Numbered from the stretch's first letter, positions 34,903-43,756 are shown. The stretch: 64,000 bases of DNA from Treponema sp. (GCA_016288205.1 JAEEYO010000070.1:62001-126000), one strand, 5' to 3'. Made by a program: numbers and translations. The notes: generated from the letters alone by a model not told the origin.

Positions 34903-36264
34903 ATGGAACTGAAACGAAAGATATACAACAAACTTCTTAAATGGAAAAATGAAGTTCACGGACAAAAATCACTCCTTATAGAGGGTGCGCGACGAATAGG
35001 AAAATCAACCATCGCAGAAACATTTGCCCGGAATGAATACAAATCTTATATTCTCATTGACTTTAACAAAACGTCAAAAAAGATAAGGGACAATTTTGAC
35101 AATATAAACAAGCTTGATCTTTTTTTTCAGACCCTCTCTCTTGAATACAATACAAAATTATTCACACGCGAATCTATTATTATTTTTGATGAAATACAGA
35201 AATTTCCCCGGGCAAGGGAAGCAATAAAATATCTTGTACAAGATGGACGCTATGATTTTATAGAAACCGGCTCACTCATTTCCATAAAAGAAAATGTCGA
35301 AGAAATAACGATTCCATCAGAAGAGCGAAAAATTAAAATGTATCCTCTTGATTTTGAAGAATTTGCAACTGCATTAGGAAAAGAAATTCTGCTTGAGTAT
35401 ATAAAGGATTGTTTTTCAAAAAAACAGCCTCTGGAACAGAAATATCATGCAGAAGCCATGCATTTATTCAGGGAGTATATGCTTGTTGGTGGTATGCCGC
35501 AAAGTGTTGTTGCCTATATTGAATCTCATGGTGATTTTGAAAAAAGTGACATAGAAAAGAGAGACATTTTGGAGCTTTATCGTGATGACATAAAAAAAGC
35601 CGCCAAAAGATACAATTCAAAAGTTTCTGCAATTTTTGAAAATATACCTGCATTCCTTTCGACTCACGAGAAAAAAATCGTGTTAAGCGAGATAGACCGC
35701 AATGGTGTTTTTAGCCGCTATGATGAACCTCTTTTTTGGCTTGATGATTCCATGATTTGTAATTTATGTTATCGATGCAATGACCCATGTGTAGGTTTTG
35801 CACTTAATAAAAATGAATCCGCCGTAAAATGCTATTTGGGGGACACAGGACTTTTAATAAGCCTGGCTTTTGGTGAAAACGAAATTGCCAACCAACAGCT
35901 TTACCGCTCAATTATGAATGGCAAGCTTTCTTTAAACGAAGGTATGCTGTACGAAAATATAATTGCACAGATGCTTACCTCTCTTGGACGAAAATTATAT
36001 TTTTACACACAATACAATACTACAAAACATCGCAATGATATTGAAATTGATTTTCTACTGTCAAATGAAAGTAAAACAAATTTTAAAATTCATCCCATGG
36101 AAGTAAAATCCTCTAAGAATTATACAACAGTATCGCTTACGGCATTTAGGACAAAGTTCAGTAGCAAAATTGAAAAGTCATACATAATTCATCCAAAAGC
36201 CTTTTCAGTAGATGGAGAAATAATAAAACTTCCCCCCTACATGATTTTTTGTCTAGCAGGATAA
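34903..36264 (+). CDS. AAA_14 / DUF4143 family ATPase
   Basis: A 453-residue ATPase of the group with an N-terminal AAA_14 domain and C-terminal DUF4143. Walker A is GARRIGKSTIA near residue 30, Walker B is SIIIFDEIQKFP near 90, sensor-like ETGSLISI follows near 127, and the C-terminal restriction-endonuclease-like segment shows EIDFLLSN and MEVKSSKNYT, the family's D-ExK pattern near residues 385-405. These proteins are abundant in anaerobes and archaea and their function is unproven; links to mobile DNA have been suggested. The gene is visibly AT-richer than its neighbours, which fits transfer. A decayed relative is at 55381-56207. Confidence 0.88.
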   Translation: MELKRKIYNKLLKWKNEVHGQKSLLIEGARRIGKSTIAETFARNEYKSYILIDFNKTSKKIRDNFDNINKLDLFFQTLSLEYNTKLFTRESIIIFDEIQKFPRAREAIKYLVQDGRYDFIETGSLISIKENVEEITIPSEERKIKMYPLDFEEFATALGKEILLEYIKDCFSKKQPLEQKYHAEAMHLFREYMLVGGMPQSVVAYIESHGDFEKSDIEKRDILELYRDDIKKAAKRYNSKVSAIFENIPAFLSTHEKKIVLSEIDRNGVFSRYDEPLFWLDDSMICNLCYRCNDPCVGFALNKNESAVKCYLGDTGLLISLAFGENEIANQQLYRSIMNGKLSLNEGMLYENIIAQMLTSLGRKLYFYTQYNTTKHRNDIEIDFLLSNESKTNFKIHPMEVKSSKNYTTVSLTAFRTKFSSKIEKSYIIHPKAFSVDGEIIKLPPYMIFCLAG

Positions 36265-36316
36265 ATTTACGCGTGAACAGAAAACAAGTCTACTACCTAA
36301 TCCCCCGCCTCGCCTA

Positions 36317-36334
36317 CTGTGAAATTTTTCACTC
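36317..36334 (+). promoter_or_regulatory. Second Rex-like operator
   Basis: CTGTGAAATTTTTCACTC matches the Rex consensus TTGTGA-N6-TCACAA except at the ends; 148 bp upstream of the better site at 36465. Confidence 0.5.
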
Positions 36335-36412
36335 AAATCCACAAATTCCGTAAAATTCCCCGAATTTCCTCAATTTTTTTCCCAAAATCCTCCGAAACCA
36401 TCACAAAGCCCT

Positions 36413-36441
36413 TTGACAAACATCAGCCGAATCAGTACACT
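36413..36441 (+). promoter_or_regulatory. Promoter of rex
   Basis: TTGACA (36413-36418), 17-bp spacer, TACACT (36436-36441). The expected transcription start is near 36448, so the Rex operator at 36465 lies about 17 bases downstream of it. Confidence 0.65.
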
Positions 36442-36464
36442 AAAACCAGTTGAGGGGTAAATCA

Positions 36465-36482
36465 CTGTGATTTTTGTCACAA
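36465..36482 (+). promoter_or_regulatory. Rex operator in the rex leader
   Basis: CTGTGATTTTTGTCACAA agrees with TTGTGA-N6-TCACAA at all but the first base. Placed just after the start of transcription, it would let Rex block its own gene when NADH is low. Confidence 0.8.
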
Positions 36483-36527
36483 AAAAAATCCCTTGTGGTA
36501 CCCTCGATTCACAGCAAGGAGGTTCCG

Positions 36528-37142
36528 TTGGACAAGATTCCCTCCCCAAGCAAAAAAAGGCTCGTGCTTCTTGAACGGCTTCTCTCCGAATACAAGGGGA
36601 ATCTGATTACATCCAAGAAAATCGAGGAACTTTCAAGCTGGTCGGCGGCAGTAATCAGAAAGGACATTTCGCTCCTTGGAGTGCACTGTGGAGCCAGCAA
36701 CGGATACAAGGTCGCGGAACTTTTGCAGGCAATCAGAAAATCCGCTGGTCTTGAAAAAGGCAAGAGAAAATGCTGCATCGTGGGACTTGGCAGAATCGGC
36801 CAGTCGCTTTTAGGCAGCACGGAACTTGATGGAACAGATTTCGAGCTTGTGGCAGGATTTGACTCCAACGTGAACAGGACGGAAATCCTCCATGCCGATT
36901 TTCCACTCCACCCCACAACGCTTCTTGAAAAAGTCGTGAGGGAAGAGGAAATCAAATTTGCCATACTTACGGTGAGTGCGTCGGAAGCCCAGCAATGTGC
37001 CGCAAAACTTTCGGATGCAGGAATCATCGGGATAGTGAATTATACCCCCTGCGTGCTTTCGGTCCCCCCGAGTACCGCAGTAGAAAACGTGAGTCTGCTG
37101 ACCGCATTGGAAACTCTTTCGGCGGTTTCTGAACAGGTTTAG
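36528..37142 (+). CDS. rex: Redox-sensing transcriptional repressor Rex
   Basis: A 204-residue Rex repressor. An N-terminal winged helix (about residues 5-70; RLVLLERLLSEYKGN, ELSSWSAAVIRKDISLLG) binds DNA, and a Rossmann domain with CCIVGLGRIGQSLLG binds NADH/NAD+. Rex represses fermentation and NADH-oxidising genes until the NADH/NAD+ ratio rises. The start is TTG 36528, which has AAGGAGG five bases upstream; the frame stays open to 36474 but that region contains the Rex operator. Autoregulation is indicated by that operator. serC and serA follow on the same strand after 66 bases. Confidence 0.93.
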   Translation: MDKIPSPSKKRLVLLERLLSEYKGNLITSKKIEELSSWSAAVIRKDISLLGVHCGASNGYKVAELLQAIRKSAGLEKGKRKCCIVGLGRIGQSLLGSTELDGTDFELVAGFDSNVNRTEILHADFPLHPTTLLEKVVREEEIKFAILTVSASEAQQCAAKLSDAGIIGIVNYTPCVLSVPPSTAVENVSLLTALETLSAVSEQV

Positions 37143-37208
37143 CAGAAAAATCAAATTGAAACAAATTCCATTTATTATGGAAGAAAAATACAGCAAACGA
37201 GGTGTAAG

Positions 37209-38330
37209 ATGAGCAGAGTCTACAATTTTTCCGCAGGTCCAAGCTGCCTGCCAGAGGAAGTCTTGAAGGAATGTGCCGCAGAGATGTTGGATTACAATGG
37301 AAGCGGACAGTCCGTAATGGAGATGAGCCACCGTTCAAAGGTCTATGAGGCAATCATTGAGGACGCAGAGGCGATGGTACGCAAGCTGATGAAGGTTCCT
37401 GAAAACTACAAGGTTCTCTTCGTTCAGGGAGGAGGCTCCACACAGTTCGCAATGGTAGCACAGAACCTCGGAATCCACACGGGAAAGGCAGCTTACATCG
37501 AAACAGGTGTGTGGGCGAAAAAGGCAGCCGCAGAAGCAAAGCACCTTGGACTCGACGTTGACGTGCTCGCATCCTCAAAGGACAAGGGATACTCATACAT
37601 CCCCAAGGTTGAAAAGATTGAGGGTGATTACGACTACGCATACATCTGCTTCAACAACACAATCATGGGAACACACTACGAGTACATTCCCGACACAGGA
37701 AAGATTCCGCTCGTAGCCGATATCTCATCATGCGTTTTGAGCGAAGAGCTTGACGTTTCAAAATTCGGTCTCCTTTTCGCAGGAGCACAGAAGAACCTCG
37801 CACCCGCAGGAGTCACCCTCGTAATCATCCGCGAAGATTTGATTACAGAGACACCCCGCGCAGAGACTCCGACCATGATGATGTACAAGACCCACGCAGA
37901 CAACGGATCCATGTACAACACACCGCCCTGCTACACAATCTACGTGCTTGGCAAAGTCCTTCACTGGATTGAAAAGAACGGAGGAGCCGCAGGAATCAAC
38001 AAGCTCAATGTAGAAAAGGCAAACTACCTCTACGACTATCTGGACAAGTCTGATTTCTACCATGCGACCGCACAAAAGGGAAGCCGCTCACTGATGAACG
38101 TTCCCTTCCTCACAAAGTACTCAACCGGTGCAACCGATGAGGCAAGTCTCGCAAAGGAAAAGGAAATCAACGACAAGTTCGTAAAGGAAGCCGCAGCAGC
38201 AGGACTCGTGAACCTCAAGGGACACCGCCTGGTCGGAGGAATGAGAGCTTCAATCTACAACGCCATGACTTTGGACGGAGTAAAAGCCCTCGTCGCCTTT
38301 ATGGAAAAATTTGCGAAAGAGAACGCATAG
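37209..38330 (+). CDS. serC: Phosphoserine aminotransferase
   Basis: A 373-residue class V PLP aminotransferase that makes phosphoserine from 3-phosphohydroxypyruvate and glutamate. Seen are YNFSAGPSCLPEEVL at the N-terminus, MEMSHRSKVYE, VLFVQGGGSTQFAMV, VADISSCVLSEELDVSKFG and the Schiff-base Lys in LLFAGAQKNLAPAG near residue 195. AGGTGTAAG precedes the ATG. It is 66 bases after rex and ten bases before serA, so the serine branch is likely one unit, perhaps affected by read-through from the Rex-controlled promoter. Confidence 0.96.
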   Translation: MSRVYNFSAGPSCLPEEVLKECAAEMLDYNGSGQSVMEMSHRSKVYEAIIEDAEAMVRKLMKVPENYKVLFVQGGGSTQFAMVAQNLGIHTGKAAYIETGVWAKKAAAEAKHLGLDVDVLASSKDKGYSYIPKVEKIEGDYDYAYICFNNTIMGTHYEYIPDTGKIPLVADISSCVLSEELDVSKFGLLFAGAQKNLAPAGVTLVIIREDLITETPRAETPTMMMYKTHADNGSMYNTPPCYTIYVLGKVLHWIEKNGGAAGINKLNVEKANYLYDYLDKSDFYHATAQKGSRSLMNVPFLTKYSTGATDEASLAKEKEINDKFVKEAAAAGLVNLKGHRLVGGMRASIYNAMTLDGVKALVAFMEKFAKENA

Positions 38331-38340
38331 GAGAATCGAA

Positions 38341-39519
38341 ATGTACAAAATTCAGACTTTAGATAGAATCAGCTCAAAGGGACTGGACAACTTTCCCCGC
38401 GACGACTATGAGATTGCAAGTGAAATTGTAAAACCGGACGCAATCCTTGTACGCAGCCACGATATGCTGAGCATGGAGCTTGACCCGTCAGTAAAAGCCA
38501 TCGCACGCGCTGGAGCCGGAGTCAACAACATTCCGGTAAAGGATCTCGCGCAGAAAGGAATCGTCGTATTCAACACACCCGGAGCAAACGCAAATGCCGT
38601 AAAGGAACTTGTGATTATGTCACTCCTCCTTGCAAGCCGTCCGGTAATCGGTGCAAACAAATGGGTGGAGACACTCAAAGGAAAGGGAGCTGAGATTGCA
38701 GGTCTCGCAGAAAAAGGAAAGAAAGATTTCATCGGTTGCGAGCTCAAAGGAAAGACCCTCGGTGTAATCGGACTTGGAGCAATCGGAGCACAGGTCGCAA
38801 ACACAGCAGTCTCACTCGGCATGAGCGTAATCGGTTACGATCCCTTCCTTTCAGTTGATGCGGCATGGAGTCTCAAGTCAGAGGTAAAGCACGCGGAGAC
38901 TTTGGACAGCCTGTTCAGCAAATCGGATTACATCACCGTGCACGTTCCTGAAACTCCAGACACCAAGGGATTCATCAACGCAAATACAATCAAGAGCATG
39001 AAGGACGGAGTTCGAATCATCAACATCGCCCGCGGCGGACTCATAAACAACGAGGATGTTCTTGCAGCGCTCAAGACCGGAAAGGTTGCCTGCATGGTAA
39101 CAGACTTTGCCGCTGACGAGCTTCTTGGAAATGACAAGGTGATTTGTATGCCGCACCTCGGAGCCTCAACACCAGAAGCAGAAGAGAACTGTGCGATCAT
39201 GGCAGTAAAGGAGCTCAGAAACTTCCTTGAAAAGGGAGCCATCAAAAACAGCGTAAACTTCCCTGCCACCAAACTTGACACTCCTATTCCGACCGGTGGA
39301 ACACGCCTGTGCATCAGCAACAAAAATGTGAGCGGCGTTGTCTCAAAATTCACATCCGTACTCGGCGACGCATCTTTGAACATCGCGAGCATCGTGAACC
39401 AGAGCCGCAACGACCTTGCATACAACCTGATTGACGTGGACGGAAAGGTGGACGAAGCAACTCTTGACGCGCTTTCAAAAATCGAGGGCGTAATCAACGT
39501 GCGTCCAATCTACGCATAA
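38341..39519 (+). CDS. serA: D-3-phosphoglycerate dehydrogenase
   Basis: A 392-residue D-2-hydroxyacid dehydrogenase that opens serine synthesis by oxidising 3-phosphoglycerate. The NAD site is GVIGLGAIGAQVANTA near residue 145; catalytic Arg lies in INIARGGLINNE, Glu in the following helix and His in MPHLGASTPEAEEN near residue 280. A C-terminal ACT domain (about 320-392, RLCISNKNVSGVVSKFTSVL) would bind serine for feedback inhibition. ATG 38341 follows AGGAG; the frame overlaps serC further upstream but that extension lacks a ribosome-binding site. An intrinsic terminator follows. Confidence 0.95.
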   Translation: MYKIQTLDRISSKGLDNFPRDDYEIASEIVKPDAILVRSHDMLSMELDPSVKAIARAGAGVNNIPVKDLAQKGIVVFNTPGANANAVKELVIMSLLLASRPVIGANKWVETLKGKGAEIAGLAEKGKKDFIGCELKGKTLGVIGLGAIGAQVANTAVSLGMSVIGYDPFLSVDAAWSLKSEVKHAETLDSLFSKSDYITVHVPETPDTKGFINANTIKSMKDGVRIINIARGGLINNEDVLAALKTGKVACMVTDFAADELLGNDKVICMPHLGASTPEAEENCAIMAVKELRNFLEKGAIKNSVNFPATKLDTPIPTGGTRLCISNKNVSGVVSKFTSVLGDASLNIASIVNQSRNDLAYNLIDVDGKVDEATLDALSKIEGVINVRPIYA

Positions 39520-39541
39520 AATAATTCCGACTCAATTTTAC

Positions 39542-39578
39542 TCCCGGAGGCCAGCAACAATCGGTTTCCGGGATTTTT
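39542..39578 (+). terminator. Intrinsic terminator after serA
   Basis: CCCGGAGGCC and GGTTTCCGGG form a ten-pair stem with two G-U pairs, loop of about nine bases, then six T. Confidence 0.75.
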
Positions 39579-39602
39579 TGATTTTCGTAAGGAGATCTTA
39601 AC

Positions 39603-40049
39603 ATGGAATACACAGAATCATCGGTGGTTTCGCTCATCTCGCACCTTCACACAATCACGGCGGATTTTACCAACGCACGTCTCGCAGGAAAGACAGGCAT
39701 GGTTTCCTCACACGGCTTCATTCTTTATCTTCTTTCCACCGGTGAAAAACTCACGAAAAAAGAAATCGCGGAAAAAATCAACAGGGACAAATCCACGGTC
39801 ACTGTCCTTATCCGAAAACTGATTGACGAAGGACTTGTAAAAGAGGAAGTAAACGCCGAGGATTCCCGCTCCAAACTGATTTCACTCACCGCAAAGGGGA
39901 AAAAATACAAATCCCTCACCTCCTCTATCTCAAGCGACTTGCTGAGCGTCTGCTACGAGGGATTTTCCGACGCAGAAAAAAAGACTCTCCTGAAGCTTCT
40001 CCAAAAAATGAATAAAAACGTCGAGACGAACTTAGGTATTAGGTATTAG
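39603..40049 (+). CDS. MarR family transcriptional regulator
   Basis: A 148-residue winged-helix regulator. The DNA-binding region is TKKEIAEKINRDKSTVTVLIRKLIDEGLV (residues about 50-80, recognition helix KSTVTVLIRKL), followed by the wing EEVNAEDSRSKLISLT with the conserved D-x-R. Flanking helices form the dimer interface. The ligand and target are unknown; the nucleoside transporter genes immediately downstream are the obvious candidates. AAGGAG precedes the ATG. The gene ends in GGTATTAGGTATTAG, and a heptamer array begins nine bases later. Confidence 0.9.
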   Translation: MEYTESSVVSLISHLHTITADFTNARLAGKTGMVSSHGFILYLLSTGEKLTKKEIAEKINRDKSTVTVLIRKLIDEGLVKEEVNAEDSRSKLISLTAKGKKYKSLTSSISSDLLSVCYEGFSDAEKKTLLKLLQKMNKNVETNLGIRY

Positions 40050-40057
40050 AAATGAGT

Positions 40058-40140
40058 ACTCTCCACTCTCCACTTTCAACTCTCCACTTTCAACTTTCCA
40101 CTTTCCACTTTCAACTTTCCACTTTCCACTCGCTCCCCCC
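40058..40140 (+). repeat. Heptamer repeat array, ten units, ending at a -35 box
   Basis: The best array of the family: ten consecutive seven-base units of ACTTTCC, ACTCTCC or ACTTTCA (40058-40127), then ACTCGCTCCCCCC, then TC and the -35 box TTGACT. The region contains no open frame of note. Confidence 0.9.
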
Positions 40141-40142
40141 TC

Positions 40143-40171
40143 TTGACTTTAGTTTGAAATAAAACTATATT
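40143..40171 (+). promoter_or_regulatory. Promoter of the nucleoside transporter operon
   Basis: TTGACT (40143-40148), 17-bp spacer, TATATT (40166-40171), 19 bases before ATG 40191. The short leader still contains AGAGG. Confidence 0.65.
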
Positions 40172-40190
40172 TATCTCAAGAGGAATAACA

Positions 40191-41216
40191 ATGAAAAGAC
40201 ATTTCAAATTAATTGCGGGTCTCATTCTCGCACAGGCACTTATTTTTTCTGGATGCACAAAATCATCATCAAAACAGAAGGGAACATCAATCGCGGTTTT
40301 TGTACCGGGCATTATGGCGGACTCCCCCACTTACGCAAATCTTGCAAAAGGGGTTCAGGCAGGAGTTGACGAATTCAATGCAGGCATTAGCGACGAAAAG
40401 AAAAAGGTTGAGCTTTACATAATGGAAGCAGGAACAAATCAGGCAGAATGGGCCACAAAGATGACATCCCTCGCGGCAGACGGCTCCTACGACGTTATCA
40501 TCTCATCCAATCCATCCATACCTGAACTTGCAAACGAGCTTTCAAAAAAATTCACGCAGCAGAGATTCGTCATCCTTGACGGAGCCTTGGAAGGAAACAA
40601 AAACATCGCTTGCGTGAGCTATGATCAGAAGGAGCAGACTTATCTTTCGGGCTATATCTCAGGCCTCATGTCAAAGACTCACCATGTCGCGGTCATTTCC
40701 GCCCAGGACTATCCGGTAATGAACAACATTCTCCATCCATATTATGCACGCGGTGCAGCCGATGCGGTCGCAGGAACCACATGCGAGTACAGGGTCGTGG
40801 GAAACTGGTACGACGCATCCAAGGGTGCAGAGCTTGCAGATTCCCTTTACTCAGCCGGTGTGGACGTAATCATGCCGATTTGCGGTGGAGCTTCGCAGGG
40901 TGTAATTTCTTCCGCCGTGGAGCATGGAATCTATCTTTCATACATTGACGAAAACTCCTTCCAAAAAGCACCCGGAACAGTAATCTCATCCTGCGCGACA
41001 AAACAGCAGAGAGCCGCAAAGGAAAGCACATTGGATTTCTTGAATGGAAAGACAAGCTGGGGAACCACAAAACTTGTAGGACTCAAAGAAGGCTACATTG
41101 AGTTCATCGAGGACGATCCGCTTTATGAGTCAACGGTTCCATCTGAAATCAGGGACAAGATGAAGTCTCTCGTCAAAGGACTTAGCGACGGTTCCATCTC
41201 TGTGCCGGCACTCTAA
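40191..41216 (+). CDS. BMP family nucleoside-binding lipoprotein
   Basis: A 341-residue lipoprotein (signal peptide with LIFSGC, Cys at 22) of the Med/PnrA/BMP family. Two-domain periplasmic-binding fold: IAVFVPGIMADSPTYANLAKG near residue 35, DGSYDVIISSNPS near 100, AVISAQDYPVMNN near 165 and VDVIMPICGGASQGVISSAVE near 220. Treponema PnrA (TmpC) binds purine nucleosides, so this is the likely ligand class. It heads an operon with an ATPase and two permeases. It contains the -GG- rich hinge of the family and is of usual length. Confidence 0.9.
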   Translation: MKRHFKLIAGLILAQALIFSGCTKSSSKQKGTSIAVFVPGIMADSPTYANLAKGVQAGVDEFNAGISDEKKKVELYIMEAGTNQAEWATKMTSLAADGSYDVIISSNPSIPELANELSKKFTQQRFVILDGALEGNKNIACVSYDQKEQTYLSGYISGLMSKTHHVAVISAQDYPVMNNILHPYYARGAADAVAGTTCEYRVVGNWYDASKGAELADSLYSAGVDVIMPICGGASQGVISSAVEHGIYLSYIDENSFQKAPGTVISSCATKQQRAAKESTLDFLNGKTSWGTTKLVGLKEGYIEFIEDDPLYESTVPSEIRDKMKSLVKGLSDGSISVPAL

Positions 41217-41228
41217 CGGAACGTAAAA

Positions 41229-42740
41229 ATGAATCTGGAGCTTTCGGGTCTTTGCAAAAGTTACGGAAAAAAGTCCGTGCTGGAAAATATTTCGCTCAGT
41301 TTCGAGGAGGGAAAAATCCATGCCCTGCTTGGTGAAAACGGTGCGGGAAAATCCACGCTTGCAAAAATCATCTCAGGACGTGAGACTCCGGATTCAGGCT
41401 CCGTAATTTTGGACGGAAAGAAAATCGCCGTCACATCTCCGACAATCGCATTGCAAAACGGAATTGCGGAAGTTCAGCAGCGTCCCTTGCTTTCCCCGTC
41501 TCTCAGCGGAAAGGAAAATCTTTTTCTATCAGGATTTAATTTTTCAAAAGACACAAAAAAATCAGGACTCAAAAAAATATTTTCATTTGTACCAGCCAAA
41601 ATCCCGGGCAAGATTCTTTCGCTGCAAAAAAAATGGGCTCCGGATTTGAACCTGAACGCGCAGGTAAAAAACATGGGTGGCAACGGCCGCTTTTATCTTT
41701 CGCTGATTGCATCCCTTTTGAAATCCCCGCGTTTTTTGATTTTGGATGAGCCTTCCGCATTTTTGGATCCCGACGAGCGGAAATCACTTTATGAAAAACT
41801 CCGCGAATTTGTTGGTGAAAAAAAATCCATCCTGGTGATTACGCATAACAGAGCCGAGACACTGCACTACGCCGACACAATCACTCTGCTTGATGACGGA
41901 AAAGTTTACGCAAGACTCAACTCGCCGGATGAGTTCAAGGATTTTTCATTCGGAGGATTCAAAAGCACATCAAACAAAAACTCTTCATCATCCGAAAAAA
42001 AAGAGTCCGCAATCAGTGTCGGGACATCGGACACACTTTGCCTTTCTTTTACGCACGCAAGTTTCAAGCCACACGACAGCGCGGCACTTTTCGACGCAAG
42101 CTTTGAAGTGCATTATGGAAAAATCAGCGCGGTGACAGGAATCAAGGAAGCGGCGATGGACACACTTGAAAATCTTGTTACGGGCATGGCAGGGTCGGGA
42201 GCAAAAGGAAGCGTGGTTTTCAGGACAAAGGACTCGGACAGATTTGAAATGGATTTGAAAAAAGGCAGATACGGAATTTCATTTTTAAGAAAACACAATG
42301 CGGCAATCATTCCGTCGGACAAAACATTCAGGGCATCGAACCCAAATCTGAGCGTGGAGCAAATGCTTTCCGTAAACGAAACGTCGCGACTGAAAAAAGA
42401 AGAAAGACAAACCGCACTGAAAAAAATAATCAATGATGCCGGAATCAATGCGGAACTAAGCGACCCTTGCTCAAGTTTAAGCGGAGGCATGTTGCAGCGT
42501 CTCGTTCTTTCCCGTGAGCTTTCAAGAAATCCCGACCTGATAATTTTTTGCAATCCGATGCAGGCTCTTGATCTTGAGTCGCAGGGAAGACTTGCCTCGA
42601 AGATACGGTCTCTTTCGGAAGAAGGAAAAGCGGTTCTCATAATCGGTGCCGAGGATTTTCCTCTCTCTTTCTGCCACAAGGTTTACTCGCTTGAGGGTGG
42701 AATCATTTCTCTTTCATATTCAAGGGAGGACGGAAATTGA
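41229..42740 (+). CDS. Nucleoside ABC transporter ATPase, two fused NBDs
   Basis: A 503-residue duplicated ATPase of the RbsA/YufO type that energises nucleoside or sugar uptake. The first half has Walker A GENGAGKST and Walker B FLILDEPSAFLDP, but its signature reads NMGGNGRFYLSL rather than LSGGxxQ. The second half has an intact signature CSSLSGGMLQRLV but no Walker A (VTGIKEAAMDTLEN) and its Walker B ends NPMQALD, with Asn where Glu is expected. Only the composite site of Walker motifs 1 with signature 2 can be active. The start is 12 bases after the lipoprotein gene; the stop overlaps the next start. Confidence 0.9.
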   Translation: MNLELSGLCKSYGKKSVLENISLSFEEGKIHALLGENGAGKSTLAKIISGRETPDSGSVILDGKKIAVTSPTIALQNGIAEVQQRPLLSPSLSGKENLFLSGFNFSKDTKKSGLKKIFSFVPAKIPGKILSLQKKWAPDLNLNAQVKNMGGNGRFYLSLIASLLKSPRFLILDEPSAFLDPDERKSLYEKLREFVGEKKSILVITHNRAETLHYADTITLLDDGKVYARLNSPDEFKDFSFGGFKSTSNKNSSSSEKKESAISVGTSDTLCLSFTHASFKPHDSAALFDASFEVHYGKISAVTGIKEAAMDTLENLVTGMAGSGAKGSVVFRTKDSDRFEMDLKKGRYGISFLRKHNAAIIPSDKTFRASNPNLSVEQMLSVNETSRLKKEERQTALKKIINDAGINAELSDPCSSLSGGMLQRLVLSRELSRNPDLIIFCNPMQALDLESQGRLASKIRSLSEEGKAVLIIGAEDFPLSFCHKVYSLEGGIISLSYSREDGN

Positions 42741-43756
42741 AAAAGTTTTTTCTCTCGCTTTTGCCGTTCATTTTCGGAACCGCCATCTGCATACTGATTG
42801 TAATTCTTTTCGCGTCACGTCCGTCTGAATCCCTAAGGATTCTTTTTACCGGAAATTTCACGAGCACATATTATTTCGGCTCCATGCTGAACACGGCATC
42901 CTTTTTGATGATTGCGGGAGCGGGCGCGGCATTTTCCATACGCGGAGGAAACATGAACTTGGGCGGTGAAGGACAAGTTTACCTCGGAGGATTCATCGCA
43001 GGTCTTGTTCTCTCATCCTCATGGACAGTCCCACCATTCATCCAGTTCTGCACGGCACTTTTACTCTGCGTCGCATCGGGAATTGTAGCGGCATCGGTTT
43101 CGGCACTGCTCAAAGAAATGCGTAATGCGGAGGTTCTTCTCACAAGTTTTTTACTGAGCGCGGCACTCATCCCAATAATCGACTCGCTGATTACGGCAAT
43201 CAATGGAAAATCAGGACAGAACCTTCTCGCACTTCCCTACATCAACGAGGGATTCTGCATGAAAGCAATTTTGCCGCCGTCATCTCTGAACATGAGTTTT
43301 TTCATCGCTGTTTTTATCTGCATCATTCTCGCACTGATTCTTGAAAAAACATCCTCGGGAAGAAAAATCGCAATCTGGGGGAAGGCACCTCTTTTCGCAC
43401 AATACTCAGGTTACTCATCAAAGGCGAATTCTTTTTTCAGTCTCGCGGTCTCAGGAGGACTCCACGCGCTCACAGGATTTTTTGCGGTATGCGGAACTTA
43501 CTTCACCTGCCACAAGGGATTCTATGCCGGCATGGGATGGAACGCACTCAGCACGGCACTCATCGCACAGTCAAATCCGCTACTGGTCATTCCGGTATCT
43601 CTCGCGCTCGCATGGCTCTACACATCTGCGGACAGAATCGGTCTCACACAGGGATTCGCATTTGACATAAGCGCAATCCTCCAGGGATTCATTCTTTTCG
43701 CCATTTCGGTTCCTGTCGTAATCAGTTCCGTAAAAAAATCAGGAGGCAAAAAATGA
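42737..43756 (+). CDS. Nucleoside ABC transporter permease, subunit 1
   Basis: A 339-residue integral membrane protein with about nine or ten hydrophobic helices, of the BPD_transp_2 (RbsC/YufP) family. Markers are SFLMIAGAGAAFSIRGGNMNLGGEGQ region (residues about 55-80), LLTSFLLSAALIPII near 140, and GMGWNALSTALIAQSNPLL near 265. It forms the channel together with the next gene product. The start is TTG overlapping the ATPase stop (TTGA), with GGAGG upstream. Confidence 0.88.
   Translation: MKKFFLSLLPFIFGTAICILIVILFASRPSESLRILFTGNFTSTYYFGSMLNTASFLMIAGAGAAFSIRGGNMNLGGEGQVYLGGFIAGLVLSSSWTVPPFIQFCTALLLCVASGIVAASVSALLKEMRNAEVLLTSFLLSAALIPIIDSLITAINGKSGQNLLALPYINEGFCMKAILPPSSLNMSFFIAVFICIILALILEKTSSGRKIAIWGKAPLFAQYSGYSSKANSFFSLAVSGGLHALTGFFAVCGTYFTCHKGFYAGMGWNALSTALIAQSNPLLVIPVSLALAWLYTSADRIGLTQGFAFDISAILQGFILFAISVPVVISSVKKSGGKK

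Noticed and set aside
34903-36264. Transposase or phage gene in the AT-rich region
   Set aside because: The protein is an AAA_14/DUF4143 ATPase; no transposase, integrase or recombinase motif was found in any frame nearby.
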